The position numbers and the translations under genes are program-made. The notes under the pieces were generated by a model, which saw nothing but the letters and a program-made list of their open reading frames with translations, did no database searches and was not told where the DNA came from. Source: Oscillospiraceae bacterium (lineage in GTDB: Bacteria; Bacillota; Clostridia; Oscillospirales; Ruminococcaceae). From it: DNA of 5,311 nucleotides. Positions 1 to 4,695 of the stretch are shown in pieces (position 1 is the stretch's first letter; each line of letters begins with the position of its first letter). The stretch lies in contig JAGAEK010000157.1 of NCBI GenBank assembly GCA_017828835.1, forward strand, positions 1 through 5,311. The letters are read 5' to 3'.

Positions 1-64
1 CAAAATTAACTAAAATTCTTTGATCAGAATGAGTCAGATTTCGCTAAAACAAATCAAAAAGATT

Positions 65-108
65 CGGGCATGGAAAATGCCCGGAAATGTTGAATTTCCG
101 GGCTTTTT
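65..108 (-). terminator. Terminator region after rpsI (two overlapping hairpins, probably bidirectional)
   Basis: About 20 bases past the rpsI stop, the minus strand can form a 10-bp hairpin (arms 94-103 and 79-88, GCCCGGAAAT, 5-base loop). A second 7-bp hairpin (arms 77-83 and 65-71, CGGGCAT/ATGCCCG) is followed on the minus strand by GAATC and TTTTT. The two share bases 79-83, so only one can form at a time. Read on the plus strand, the larger hairpin is followed directly by TTTTT (104-108), so it could also stop a transcript entering from the left. The U-tracts are short, so efficiency is uncertain, but the position at the operon end supports the call. Bases 1-64 hold nothing else I can identify. 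Confidence 0.7.
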
Positions 109-128
109 GCGTCGTTTCGAAGTCTCGA

Positions 129-530
129 TTAACGCTTCGAGAACTGCGGAGCACGACGTGCGGCTTTGAGACCGTACTTTTTACGCTCTTTCATACGAGG
201 ATCGCGAGTGAGGAACCCGGCTTTTTTAAGTTCGGGACGCAACTCGGGATTGAATTGAAGAAGCGCTCTTGCAATACCGTGACGGATGGCGCCGGCTTGA
301 CCGGAAACACCGCCGCCGACAACTGTGCAGACAATGTCAAAACGACTTACGGTGTTGGTGAGTTCAAGGGGCTGACGAACGATGAGCTTCAAGGTTTCAA
401 GACCGAAATAATCGTCGATACTTCTGTCGTTAATGGTAACGTTTCCGCTGCCGTTGGGATAAATCCTGACTCTGGAAACGGATTGTTTTCTTCTGCCTGT
501 GCCGTAAAAATAAGGTTTAGAATCGTACAT
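129..530 (-). CDS. rpsI: 30S ribosomal protein S9 (uS9)
   Basis: This 133-residue protein is full length for bacterial uS9, a component of the 30S subunit head. The N-terminal YGTGRRKQSVSRVRI, the family signature GGGVSGQAGAIRHGIARAL (residues 72-90), and the basic C-terminal tail with RDPRMKERKKYG and a final SKR are all clear. In the known family the C-terminal tail reaches the P-site tRNA, and the terminal basic residues seen here fit that role. The ATG is preceded by AAGGAGC with 7 bases between the SD and the start. It is the second gene of the rplM-rpsI operon, 16 bases after the rplM stop, and is followed by a hairpin terminator. It should share the rplM promoter and any leader control. 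Nothing is unusual in the protein. Confidence 0.98.
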   Translation of the reverse strand: MYDSKPYFYGTGRRKQSVSRVRIYPNGSGNVTINDRSIDDYFGLETLKLIVRQPLELTNTVSRFDIVCTVVGGGVSGQAGAIRHGIARALLQFNPELRPELKKAGFLTRDPRMKERKKYGLKAARRAPQFSKR

Positions 531-546
531 TCGTTATGCTCCTTTC

Positions 547-975
547 TTAAAGTTCCCACTTCTCGGGCTTTTGAGCAGCCTGATTGTGAGAGTCGTTTTT
601 ATAGATTCTGATCCTGGTAAGAGCTTTTCTTCCGATAACGGTATCGGGGATCATGCCTTTAACTGCGAGCTCGACAGCAAGTTCCGGTCTGGTTTTCATA
701 AGAGTAGTATAAGATACTTCTTTGATACCGCCGATCCATCCGGTGTGACGGATATATTTCTTTTGTTCGAGCTTGCGTCCTGTAAGAACGACTTTTGAAG
801 CGTTGATAACGATGACGAAATCGCCGCAATCAACATGAGGTGTAAAGGTTACCTTTTGTTTTCCGCGAAGAAGAGTGGCAGCAGCGGCTGCAACTTTACC
901 GAGCGGTTGACCGGCTGCGTCAATAACGTACCATTTGCGTTCAACGTCAGCGGGTTTAGCCATGAAAGTCGACAT
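547..975 (-). CDS. rplM: 50S ribosomal protein L13 (uL13)
   Basis: This 142-residue protein matches the usual length of bacterial uL13, an early-assembling 50S protein. Visible family features are WYVIDAAGQPLGKVAAAAATLLRGK (residues 16-40), the HVDCGDFVIVINA stretch (47-59), KKYIRHTGW (72-80) and the late signature KGMIPDTVIGRKAL (106-119) followed by RIYKNDSHNQAAQKPEKWEL. The start at 975 is chosen because GGAGG (983-987) lies 7 bases upstream; a second in-frame Met at residue 5 (MAKPADV) has no comparable SD. It is the first gene of the operon with rpsI, the standard bacterial arrangement. The upstream leader hairpin and the consensus promoter suggest high expression with autogenous control. 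Confidence 0.98.
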   Translation of the reverse strand: MSTFMAKPADVERKWYVIDAAGQPLGKVAAAAATLLRGKQKVTFTPHVDCGDFVIVINASKVVLTGRKLEQKKYIRHTGWIGGIKEVSYTTLMKTRPELAVELAVKGMIPDTVIGRKALTRIRIYKNDSHNQAAQKPEKWEL

Positions 976-1004
976 ATATTTTCCTCCGTTTAATATTTAG
1001 GATT

Positions 1005-1038
1005 GTCTTTAACCGTGCGCTTTTGCGCCGCTTAAGAC
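1005..1038 (-). promoter_or_regulatory. Leader hairpin of rplM, candidate L13 autoregulatory leader
   Basis: Between the predicted transcription start (about 1044) and the rplM SD lies a roughly 70-base leader. On the minus strand it folds as an outer stem GTCTT..AAGAC with a continuing AA/TT pair and one bulged base, and an inner GCGC-AAAA-GCGC stem-loop (arms 1025-1028 and 1017-1020, loop 1021-1024). Firmicute rplM-rpsI operons are known to carry an L13 leader of this general kind, a short hairpin bound by L13. Position, size and composition fit that family. I cannot match its consensus without a covariance model, so the name is an inference; the hairpin itself is visible. Confidence 0.55.
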
Positions 1039-1050
1039 GAAACAAGTATT

Positions 1051-1097
1051 ATTATATGCACATTGAATATTCTTGTCAATATGTTTTTTTAAAAAAA
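1051..1097 (-). promoter_or_regulatory. Promoter of rplM-rpsI with an UP-like element
   Basis: The minus strand has a perfect -35 TTGACA (1074-1079), a 17-bp spacer and a perfect -10 TATAAT (1051-1056), giving a predicted start near 1044. Immediately upstream of the -35 is an uninterrupted T7A7 stretch (1084-1097), which sits where an alpha-CTD-binding UP element would be expected. This is a housekeeping sigma promoter at full consensus, fitting a ribosomal protein operon. Confidence 0.88.
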
Positions 1098-1126
1098 TCA
1101 AATGGTATCGGTAATACCTCTATTTT

Positions 1127-1160
1127 TCTCGCTCAATCTCGCTTAATCTCGCTCAATCTC
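1127..1160. repeat. 10-bp tandem repeat, about 3.4 copies
   Basis: Units GCTCAATCTC (1131-1140), GCTTAATCTC (1141-1150) and GCTCAATCTC (1151-1160) follow one another exactly, preceded by a partial unit TCTC (1127-1130). Only one base differs among the three full copies. The period is close to one DNA turn. The repeat lies between the divergent rplM and ttcA-family promoters and inside no gene. Function is unknown; it could be replication slippage or a phased protein-binding array. Confidence 0.85.
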
Positions 1161-1163
1161 ACT

Positions 1164-1204
1164 TTCAATTTTAAAAAATATTGTTCAAATTTAAAAATAT
1201 CTTG
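1164..1204. repeat. Degenerate AT-rich duplication of about 20 bp
   Basis: TTCAATTTTAAAAAATATTG (1164-1183) is followed directly by a similar unit (1184-1204) starting TTCAAATTTAAAAATATC and ending TTG. The copies differ at a few positions and by one base in length. In such AT-rich DNA this may be chance or drift. The second copy runs into the -35 box of the next gene, so the pair could act as an UP-like A/T element. Confidence 0.4.
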
Positions 1205-1230
1205 AAAAAAAGAGCAAAAAGCGATACAAT
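1202..1230 (+). promoter_or_regulatory. Promoter of the ttcA-family gene
   Basis: TTGAAA (1202-1207), a 17-bp spacer and TACAAT (1225-1230) form a good housekeeping sigma promoter; five of six bases match consensus in each box. The predicted transcription start is near 1237, only a few bases before the AAGAAGG ribosome binding site at 1241-1247. This is strong evidence that translation begins at GTG 1255 rather than GTG 1237. Confidence 0.75.
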
Positions 1231-1254
1231 TATTGCGTGAAAGAAGGCGAAAAA

Positions 1255-2001
1255 GTGCAAAAGATACTCGGATATATGAGACGTGCCGTCAGTGATTACG
1301 GTATGATAAACGACGGAGATAAAATTGCTGTCGGTGTAAGCGGCGGCAAGGATTCAGTGACGCTTTTGGCGGGTATGCAAAATCTGAAAAGAGTGATAAA
1401 TAAAGATTATACTGTCGTTGCAATAACGCTCGATCCGGGCTTTTCGGGTAGACAGGCGGATTACGGGGAGATACAAAAGCTTTGCGACGGCCTCGGGGTG
1501 GAATATATAATAAAAAGGACACAGATCGGGGAGATCGTGTTTGATATAAGAAAAGAAACGAATCCTTGCAGCCTTTGTGCAAGGATGAGAAGAGGAGCGC
1601 TCCACGACGCGGCGAAGGAAGCCGGCTGCAACAAGGTCGCGCTCGGCCATAATTATGACGACGCAGTGGAAACTTTTATAATGAATCTGTTCAACGAGGG
1701 AAGAGTCGGATGCTTTTCGCCCGTTACGTATCTTTCGAGAAAAGACATAACCGTTATACGTCCGCTCATATATGCGCCTGAAAACGAGATCAGAAAGGCA
1801 GTAAAAAAAGAAAAATTGCCGATCGTTGAAAGCGCGTGTCCCGCAAATCACGCAACGGCAAGGCAAAAAACGAAAGATTTTTTATATTCTCTTGAAAAAG
1901 AAAACAAGGGGATAAAAAACCGTATATTCGGTGCTATGATACGCGGCGGAATAAGCGGTTGGGGTATAGAAGGAGAAAAATCGGAGGTTACCGAAGAATA
2001 A
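1255..2001 (+). CDS. ttcA: TtcA-family tRNA 2-thiocytidine synthetase (PP-loop ATPase)
   Basis: This cytosolic adenylating enzyme of the TtcA family would place sulfur on C32 of certain tRNAs using ATP and an iron-sulfur cluster. With the start at GTG 1255 it is 248 residues. Visible motifs are the ATP pyrophosphatase loop SGGKDS (residues 29-34), PCSLCARMRRG with Cys105 and Cys108, GHNYDDAVET (131-140), and a third cysteine (Cys195) in ESACPANHATARQ; three cysteines in this arrangement ligate the 4Fe-4S cluster in known TtcA proteins. It lacks the N-terminal zinc fingers of TtuA. GTG 1255 has AAGAAGG 7 bases upstream; an in-frame GTG at 1237 would add six residues but sits on the predicted transcription start with no SD. 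No terminator is seen before the tRNA-Thr gene downstream. The fold is certain; the exact nucleoside modified is inferred from family membership. Confidence 0.85.
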   Translation: MQKILGYMRRAVSDYGMINDGDKIAVGVSGGKDSVTLLAGMQNLKRVINKDYTVVAITLDPGFSGRQADYGEIQKLCDGLGVEYIIKRTQIGEIVFDIRKETNPCSLCARMRRGALHDAAKEAGCNKVALGHNYDDAVETFIMNLFNEGRVGCFSPVTYLSRKDITVIRPLIYAPENEIRKAVKKEKLPIVESACPANHATARQKTKDFLYSLEKENKGIKNRIFGAMIRGGISGWGIEGEKSEVTEE

Positions 2002-2044
2002 GAAAAAGTGATTCGGGACGCAAAATAATTATTTTAAAAAAGGA

Positions 2045-2073
2045 TTGACAAAAATAAAAATAGTAAGTATAAT
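2045..2073 (+). promoter_or_regulatory. Promoter of tRNA-Thr
   Basis: A perfect TTGACA (2045-2050), an A/T-only-like 17-bp spacer containing just two G, and a perfect TATAAT (2068-2073) give a predicted start near 2080, about 14 bases before the mature tRNA. This full-consensus promoter is typical of stable RNA genes, and makes the tRNA independent of the upstream ttcA-family gene. Confidence 0.88.
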
Positions 2074-2093
2074 TATACACGGTCAATTTAAAT

Positions 2094-2169
2094 GCTGACG
2101 TGGCACAGCAGGTAGCGCACCGCCTTGGTAAGGCGGAGGTCATGAGTTCAAGCCTCATCGTCAGCTCCA
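2094..2169 (+). tRNA. tRNA-Thr (anticodon GGT)
   Basis: The 76-base gene folds as a full cloverleaf. The acceptor GCTGACG (2094-2100) pairs with CGTCAGC (2159-2165), the discriminator is T (2166), and CCA is encoded (2167-2169). The anticodon stem CCGCC/GGCGG (2120-2124, 2132-2136) holds the loop TTGGTAA, giving anticodon GGT (2127-2129) for ACC and ACU codons. The T arm is ATGAG-TTCAAGC-CTCAT (2144-2158 region), and the variable loop has five bases. The D stem GCAC (2103-2106) / GCGC (2115-2118) has one A12-C23 mismatch. Base 32 is T, so this tRNA should not be a substrate of the neighbouring TtcA-type enzyme. Confidence 0.97.
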
Positions 2170-2173
2170 AATA

Positions 2174-2216
2174 AAAGAACGCCTTGCGTTTAATGCAAAG
2201 CGTTCTTTGGTTTTTT
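2174..2216. terminator. Bidirectional intrinsic terminator of tRNA-Thr and the phosphatase gene
   Basis: AAAGAACGC (2174-2182) pairs with GCGTTCTTT (2200-2208), and TTGC (2184-2187) pairs with GCAA (2195-2198), with one C/A mismatch and a 7-base loop. On the plus strand GG and TTTTTT (2211-2216) follow, ending the tRNA transcript. On the minus strand the hairpin starts a few bases after the phosphatase stop codon and is followed by TTTTATTT, so it should also end that convergent gene. Confidence 0.9.
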
Positions 2217-3343
2217 CATGGTTCAAGAAGTATATTTCTTATATCGTCGATTTCCTTTGCAGAGACACCGACGTAATCGGTGAGCCAGTGCTCGATAGTT
2301 TTTTTGAGATCGTCCGATCCGTTAACTTTGCCGTAATCCTTGAGAGTATTAACGAAACCGGCCATTTGATCGCTGCCGCGGTACCGGATATCTTCAATAC
2401 TTGCAAAAGAGGTCAGTTCGTAATCTCTTATCAGATCCTCAAGTGAGACGCCGAGAAGGCCGTTCAGCAAAAATATGATTATCCCTGTTCTGTCCGCACC
2501 TCCGTGGCAATGAATATACATCGGATATTTGCTTTTGTCGGCAAACGTTTTGAAAATGATTTTAAGACCGTTTTTTGTTTCGGGATTAGTAAAAGTATCC
2601 GAATAAGCCGATATCGGAGCGGAAACTAATTCCATCATACCGTTCAGACTTTTTGTTACGGAAAGTGTGTCTTTCCAGATGCCTCGCAGATCGACGTCCG
2701 TTTTCAAGCCGAAGTTGTTGATGATATAATGCTGAGTTTCCTGATCGATCACAGGATCACCGTTCGTATTCTGCAGTCTGCCGCTGCGATAGAGCATACC
2801 CTGACGGACATATTTTCCGTCGACGGTCTTCCAACCGCCCGCGTCGCGGCTGTTGCTTGCGTCGCCCCAATTCACAAATCTCGCGGGAGTGCCGTCGGTC
2901 GTGAATTCTCCGGTTTCCGAACAAAACCGGTCTCCGTTTTTGCATTCACCGACTACTCGGAAGAAATATTTTCGGCGTATCATGAGATTTGTGATAAATA
3001 TACGGTTTTTATTGTCGGTGCTTTGGGAAGGATAATCGGCTTTACCGTTAAAAACGACGCTGTCTTCAAAATTATCATGAGTGCTTATTTCAACGTGATA
3101 TTTAACGTCTCTTCTGCGAAGACTGCTTTTCCAGGTTACGGGCGTCTCGACGGGGTGGGTAATACCTTCGTTCGGTTTTGTAAGGTCAAATATGGTATCT
3201 TTTGTAATTGAGGAATAGTTTTTATGCATATATTCAAGAATACAAGGTCTGTTGACGGCGACGTTTTTGCTGCCGTTCAGGTCGCCCGTCAGACGGATAT
3301 ATTTCCCGCGCTCTTCATCGGAAAGGATCGGTTTCGTATTCAT
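2216..3343 (-). CDS. Tyrosine-protein phosphatase (Y_phosphatase3-like) with N-terminal fibronectin-III-like region
   Basis: The 375-residue product is a cysteine-dependent phosphatase. The P-loop IHCHGGADRTG (residues 277-287) fits the HCx5R signature, with Cys279 as nucleophile and Arg285 as phosphate-binding residue. Upstream lie SRDAGGW (165-171), the family's N/SRDLGG-like motif, then LYRSGRL (184-190) and VDLRG (217-221). Residues about 66-149 (TPVTWKSS... KYHVEIS... RRKYFFRVVGE... GEFTTDG) read like a fibronectin-III or purple-phosphatase-type beta sandwich. I see no signal peptide or membrane segment, so a cytosolic location is likely. Substrates could be phosphotyrosine proteins or phosphoinositide-like small molecules; the sequence does not decide. 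ATG 3343 is preceded by AAGGAG (3352-3357) at 8 bases. It is a single-gene unit convergent with tRNA-Thr. Confidence 0.85.
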   Translation of the reverse strand: MNTKPILSDEERGKYIRLTGDLNGSKNVAVNRPCILEYMHKNYSSITKDTIFDLTKPNEGITHPVETPVTWKSSLRRRDVKYHVEISTHDNFEDSVVFNGKADYPSQSTDNKNRIFITNLMIRRKYFFRVVGECKNGDRFCSETGEFTTDGTPARFVNWGDASNSRDAGGWKTVDGKYVRQGMLYRSGRLQNTNGDPVIDQETQHYIINNFGLKTDVDLRGIWKDTLSVTKSLNGMMELVSAPISAYSDTFTNPETKNGLKIIFKTFADKSKYPMYIHCHGGADRTGIIIFLLNGLLGVSLEDLIRDYELTSFASIEDIRYRGSDQMAGFVNTLKDYGKVNGSDDLKKTIEHWLTDYVGVSAKEIDDIRNILLEP

Positions 3344-3380
3344 ATTATTTTCTCCTTAAAGCTGACCGCAATGTGAATGT

Positions 3381-3409
3381 AGTGTATCATTTTTGCGGCG
3401 AAGTGTCAA
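3381..3409 (-). promoter_or_regulatory. Promoter of the tyrosine phosphatase gene
   Basis: On the minus strand TTGACA (3404-3409), a 17-bp spacer and TACACT (3381-3386) form a likely housekeeping promoter. Transcription would start near 3374, giving a leader of about 30 bases that contains the SD at 3352-3357. It is divergent from the membrane-protein promoter, with the two -35 boxes about 34 bp apart. Confidence 0.7.
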
Positions 3410-3442
3410 CTGCAATGCGGGGTTATGCGGATCGGGACGGTA

Positions 3443-3471
3443 TTGATTTCGGGCGTTTTGAGTGGTATAAT
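3443..3471 (+). promoter_or_regulatory. Promoter of the small membrane protein / YbjQ operon
   Basis: TTGATT (3443-3448), a 17-bp spacer and a perfect TATAAT (3466-3471) place the transcription start near 3478. That coincides with the start of the AGAGGTGA ribosome binding site (3478-3485), so the leader is very short. The site rules out translation from the upstream in-frame ATG at 3373, which lies before the promoter. Confidence 0.78.
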
Positions 3472-3492
3472 AAAAACAGAGGTGACGCCGAG

Positions 3493-3717
3493 ATGAAAGA
3501 GCACGGTAAAAAGAAAATAGCGCCTATAGCCGTTACCGTTATTATGCTGATTTATTACGGTCTTTATTTCGGAGTCATAATATCGGTATTACCGTCTTTC
3601 TGGAAAGTCGTTATCGGAGTGATACCGGCGGTATTCGGAGGGACGTTGATATATGTTTGTGTTCAAAGAATAAAAGAAATTGACGGAGGCGAAGAAGATG
3701 ATCTTAGTAAATACTGA
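3493..3717 (+). CDS. Small two-helix membrane protein of unknown function (74 aa)
   Basis: I do not recognise a named family. From ATG 3493 the product has 74 residues: a basic start (KEHGKKK), two hydrophobic helices at about residues 9-33 and 36-56 separated by a short turn (PSFWK), and a charged tail with RIKEIDGGEEDDLSKY. The basic N-terminus and short loop suggest a helical hairpin with both ends in the cytoplasm. The start is set by AGAGGTGA, 7 bases upstream, and by the promoter at 3443-3471; an in-frame ATG at 3373 lies before that promoter and is rejected. The last 20 bases overlap the YbjQ-family gene, whose SD (3685-3689) is inside this frame, so the two are probably translationally coupled. 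A role next to YbjQ in the membrane is only an inference. Confidence 0.82.
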   Translation: MKEHGKKKIAPIAVTVIMLIYYGLYFGVIISVLPSFWKVVIGVIPAVFGGTLIYVCVQRIKEIDGGEEDDLSKY

Positions 3718-4009
3718 TTACATCAGCGGGAAAAATTTCGAAATGCTGGGGCTGGTAAAGGGAAGTACGATCCAGTCGAAAAATATTGGAAAGGATATTT
3801 TGCAGGGTTTTAAGACTATGGTCGGCGGAGAGCTGAAAGCTTATACCGAGATGATGAACGAAGCCCGCGCAATAGCGACGAAAAGGATGGTTGCTGAAGC
3901 GGACGCGCTTGGAGCCGACGCGATCGTGAATATCAGATACGCTTCTTCTGCGGTAATGCAGGGCGCGGCGGAAGTGATCGCTTACGGGACTGCGGTAAAA
4001 TTCATATAA
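3698..4009 (+). CDS. YbjQ/UPF0145 family protein (DUF74, putative heavy-metal-binding domain)
   Basis: The 103-residue product is full length for the YbjQ family. Typical features are MILVNTDYISGKNFEMLGLVKG (1-22), GGELKAYTEMMNEAR (near 45-60), then RMVAEADALGADAIVNIRY and a C-terminal EVIAYGTAVKF. The family name mentions heavy-metal binding, but this has little experimental support and I see no Cys or His cluster here, so function stays unknown. It has no signal peptide or membrane segment. ATG 3698 has GGAGG (3685-3689) 8 bases upstream; a TTG at 3680 in the same frame lies before the SD and is not used. It overlaps the preceding small membrane protein gene by 20 bases in another frame and is followed by a strong terminator, so the two form a complete operon. 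Confidence 0.93.
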   Translation: MILVNTDYISGKNFEMLGLVKGSTIQSKNIGKDILQGFKTMVGGELKAYTEMMNEARAIATKRMVAEADALGADAIVNIRYASSAVMQGAAEVIAYGTAVKFI

Positions 4010-4039
4010 GTTCGTCTGCAATGAAAATGTGATTTTCGG

Positions 4040-4074
4040 AAAAGGCTTTCTTTTTAAAAAAGAAAGCCTTTTTT
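4040..4074 (+). terminator. Intrinsic terminator of the YbjQ operon
   Basis: A near-perfect hairpin of up to 15 bp (arms 4040-4054 and 4058-4072, core AAGGCTTTCTTT/AAAGAAAGCCTT, 3-base loop) begins 30 bases after the YbjQ-family stop and ends in TTTTTT (4069-4074). Its A-rich left flank means it could also work on the minus strand as a back-up for hsp20. Confidence 0.92.
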
Positions 4075-4078
4075 ATAC

Positions 4079-4108
4079 AAAAAAAGAAGCAAGCTTGCGC
4101 TTGCTTCT
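4079..4108 (-). terminator. Intrinsic terminator of hsp20
   Basis: On the minus strand, 20 bases after the hsp20 stop, AGAAGCAAGC (4099-4108 arm) pairs with GCTTGCTTCT (4085-4094 arm) around a 4-base GCAA loop, followed by a run of T complementary to 4079-4085. The GCAA tetraloop is of the stable GNRA type. Confidence 0.92.
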
Positions 4109-4128
4109 CAGAGGGGTCGGGAAAACGG

Positions 4129-4575
4129 TTATTTGATCTCAATGGATTTTTTGGGAAGCTCTTTTTCTTTGATCTTCGGAAGGGTGATCTTAAGAATACC
4201 GTCAGAGTATTCCGCGGATACCTTGTCGGAGTCGATACCGTCGATGTTAAAACTTCTCTCATAAGAAGAATAACGGCGCTCTCTGTGTACGAAGTTTTTC
4301 TTTTCTTCCTCTTTTTTATCAAGAGAAGATTTTGCTCTGATGGTAAGGAAATCGCCGTTCACGTCGATCTGGATGTTTTCCTTTGAAAATCCGGGTAATT
4401 CGGATTCGATCAAAAATGAGTCGCCGTTATCTATAATATCTGTTTTGAATCCGGCGAGAGCATGGTCGAACCCGCCTCTGAAGAAATCTTTATCAAAGGC
4501 ATCCATCAATGAAAACATATCGCGGTCACTGTTTCTGAAATTGTGGTTAGAACCGAAAGGCATAAGTTCAAACAT
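4129..4575 (-). CDS. Small heat-shock protein, Hsp20/alpha-crystallin family
   Basis: This ATP-independent holdase chaperone binds unfolding proteins in the cytosol and forms large oligomers. From ATG 4575 it has 148 residues. An N-terminal region rich in Phe and Asp (1-42) is followed by the alpha-crystallin domain (about 43-134), with FLIESELPGFSKENIQIDV (54-72), YSSYERSFNI (102-111) and the diagnostic AEYSDGILKITLPK (121-134). The C-terminal tail ends in IEI (145-147), the I-x-I motif that docks on a neighbouring subunit. The start is fixed by AGGAGGT 8 bases upstream; an in-frame ATG at 4635 would add 20 residues that include the SD and is rejected. It is a single-gene unit, divergent from hflX. 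A CIRCE-like element at 4696-4722 suggests heat-shock control by HrcA. Confidence 0.95.
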   Translation of the reverse strand: MFELMPFGSNHNFRNSDRDMFSLMDAFDKDFFRGGFDHALAGFKTDIIDNGDSFLIESELPGFSKENIQIDVNGDFLTIRAKSSLDKKEEEKKNFVHRERRYSSYERSFNIDGIDSDKVSAEYSDGILKITLPKIKEKELPKKSIEIK

Positions 4576-4639
4576 AATAAATACCTCCTGAAATTTGATT
4601 TTATATTTTGTTTCGGTGTTCTTTTTATCGAACAACTAG

Positions 4640-4667
4640 AGTATAGTTCAAAAATGTTATAAATCAA
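4640..4667 (-). promoter_or_regulatory. Candidate promoter of hsp20
   Basis: On the minus strand TTGATT (4662-4667), a 16-bp spacer and TATACT (4640-4645) would start transcription near 4633, giving a leader of about 58 bases. The CIRCE-like element is about 30 bp upstream of this -35. A weaker alternative overlaps CIRCE itself: TTAGCA (4717-4722), an 18-bp spacer, and an extended -10 TGCTAATAT (TAATAT 4693-4698). I cannot say which is used under heat stress. Confidence 0.5.
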
Positions 4668-4695
4668 CAGATAAAAAATGAATAAATTGTAAATA

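Noticed and set aside
87..611. 174-codon plus-strand open frame across rpsI and the end of rplM
   Set aside because: It lies wholly antisense to two certain ribosomal protein genes, has no SD, and its protein shows no family features.
1127..1160. CRISPR array
   Set aside because: The units are only 10 bp and directly adjacent with no spacers; no cas gene is present.
1354..1866. 170-codon minus-strand open frame inside the ttcA-family gene
   Set aside because: It is antisense to a clear PP-loop enzyme, rich in His, Arg, Phe and Cys as expected of a shadow frame, and has no promoter or SD.
2022..2035. Palindrome AAAATAATTATTTT as a terminator of the ttcA-family gene
   Set aside because: It is made only of A-T pairs without a stable loop or GC core, so it is unlikely to stop transcription.
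2729..3211. 160-codon plus-strand open frame inside the phosphatase gene
   Set aside because: It is antisense to a gene with an intact catalytic motif, SD and promoter; no start signals of its own.
3373..3492. 40-residue N-terminal extension of the small membrane protein
   Set aside because: The upstream ATG precedes the promoter at 3443-3471 and has no SD; ATG 3493 has one.
4002..4322. 106-codon minus-strand frame at the end of hsp20
   Set aside because: It overlaps the hsp20 coding end and both terminators, and its Lys/Phe-rich product comes from the A/T-rich hairpins.
4576..4635. 20-residue N-terminal extension of Hsp20
   Set aside because: The extension would translate through the AGGAGGT ribosome binding site, and Hsp20 proteins of this type start near MFELMPFG.
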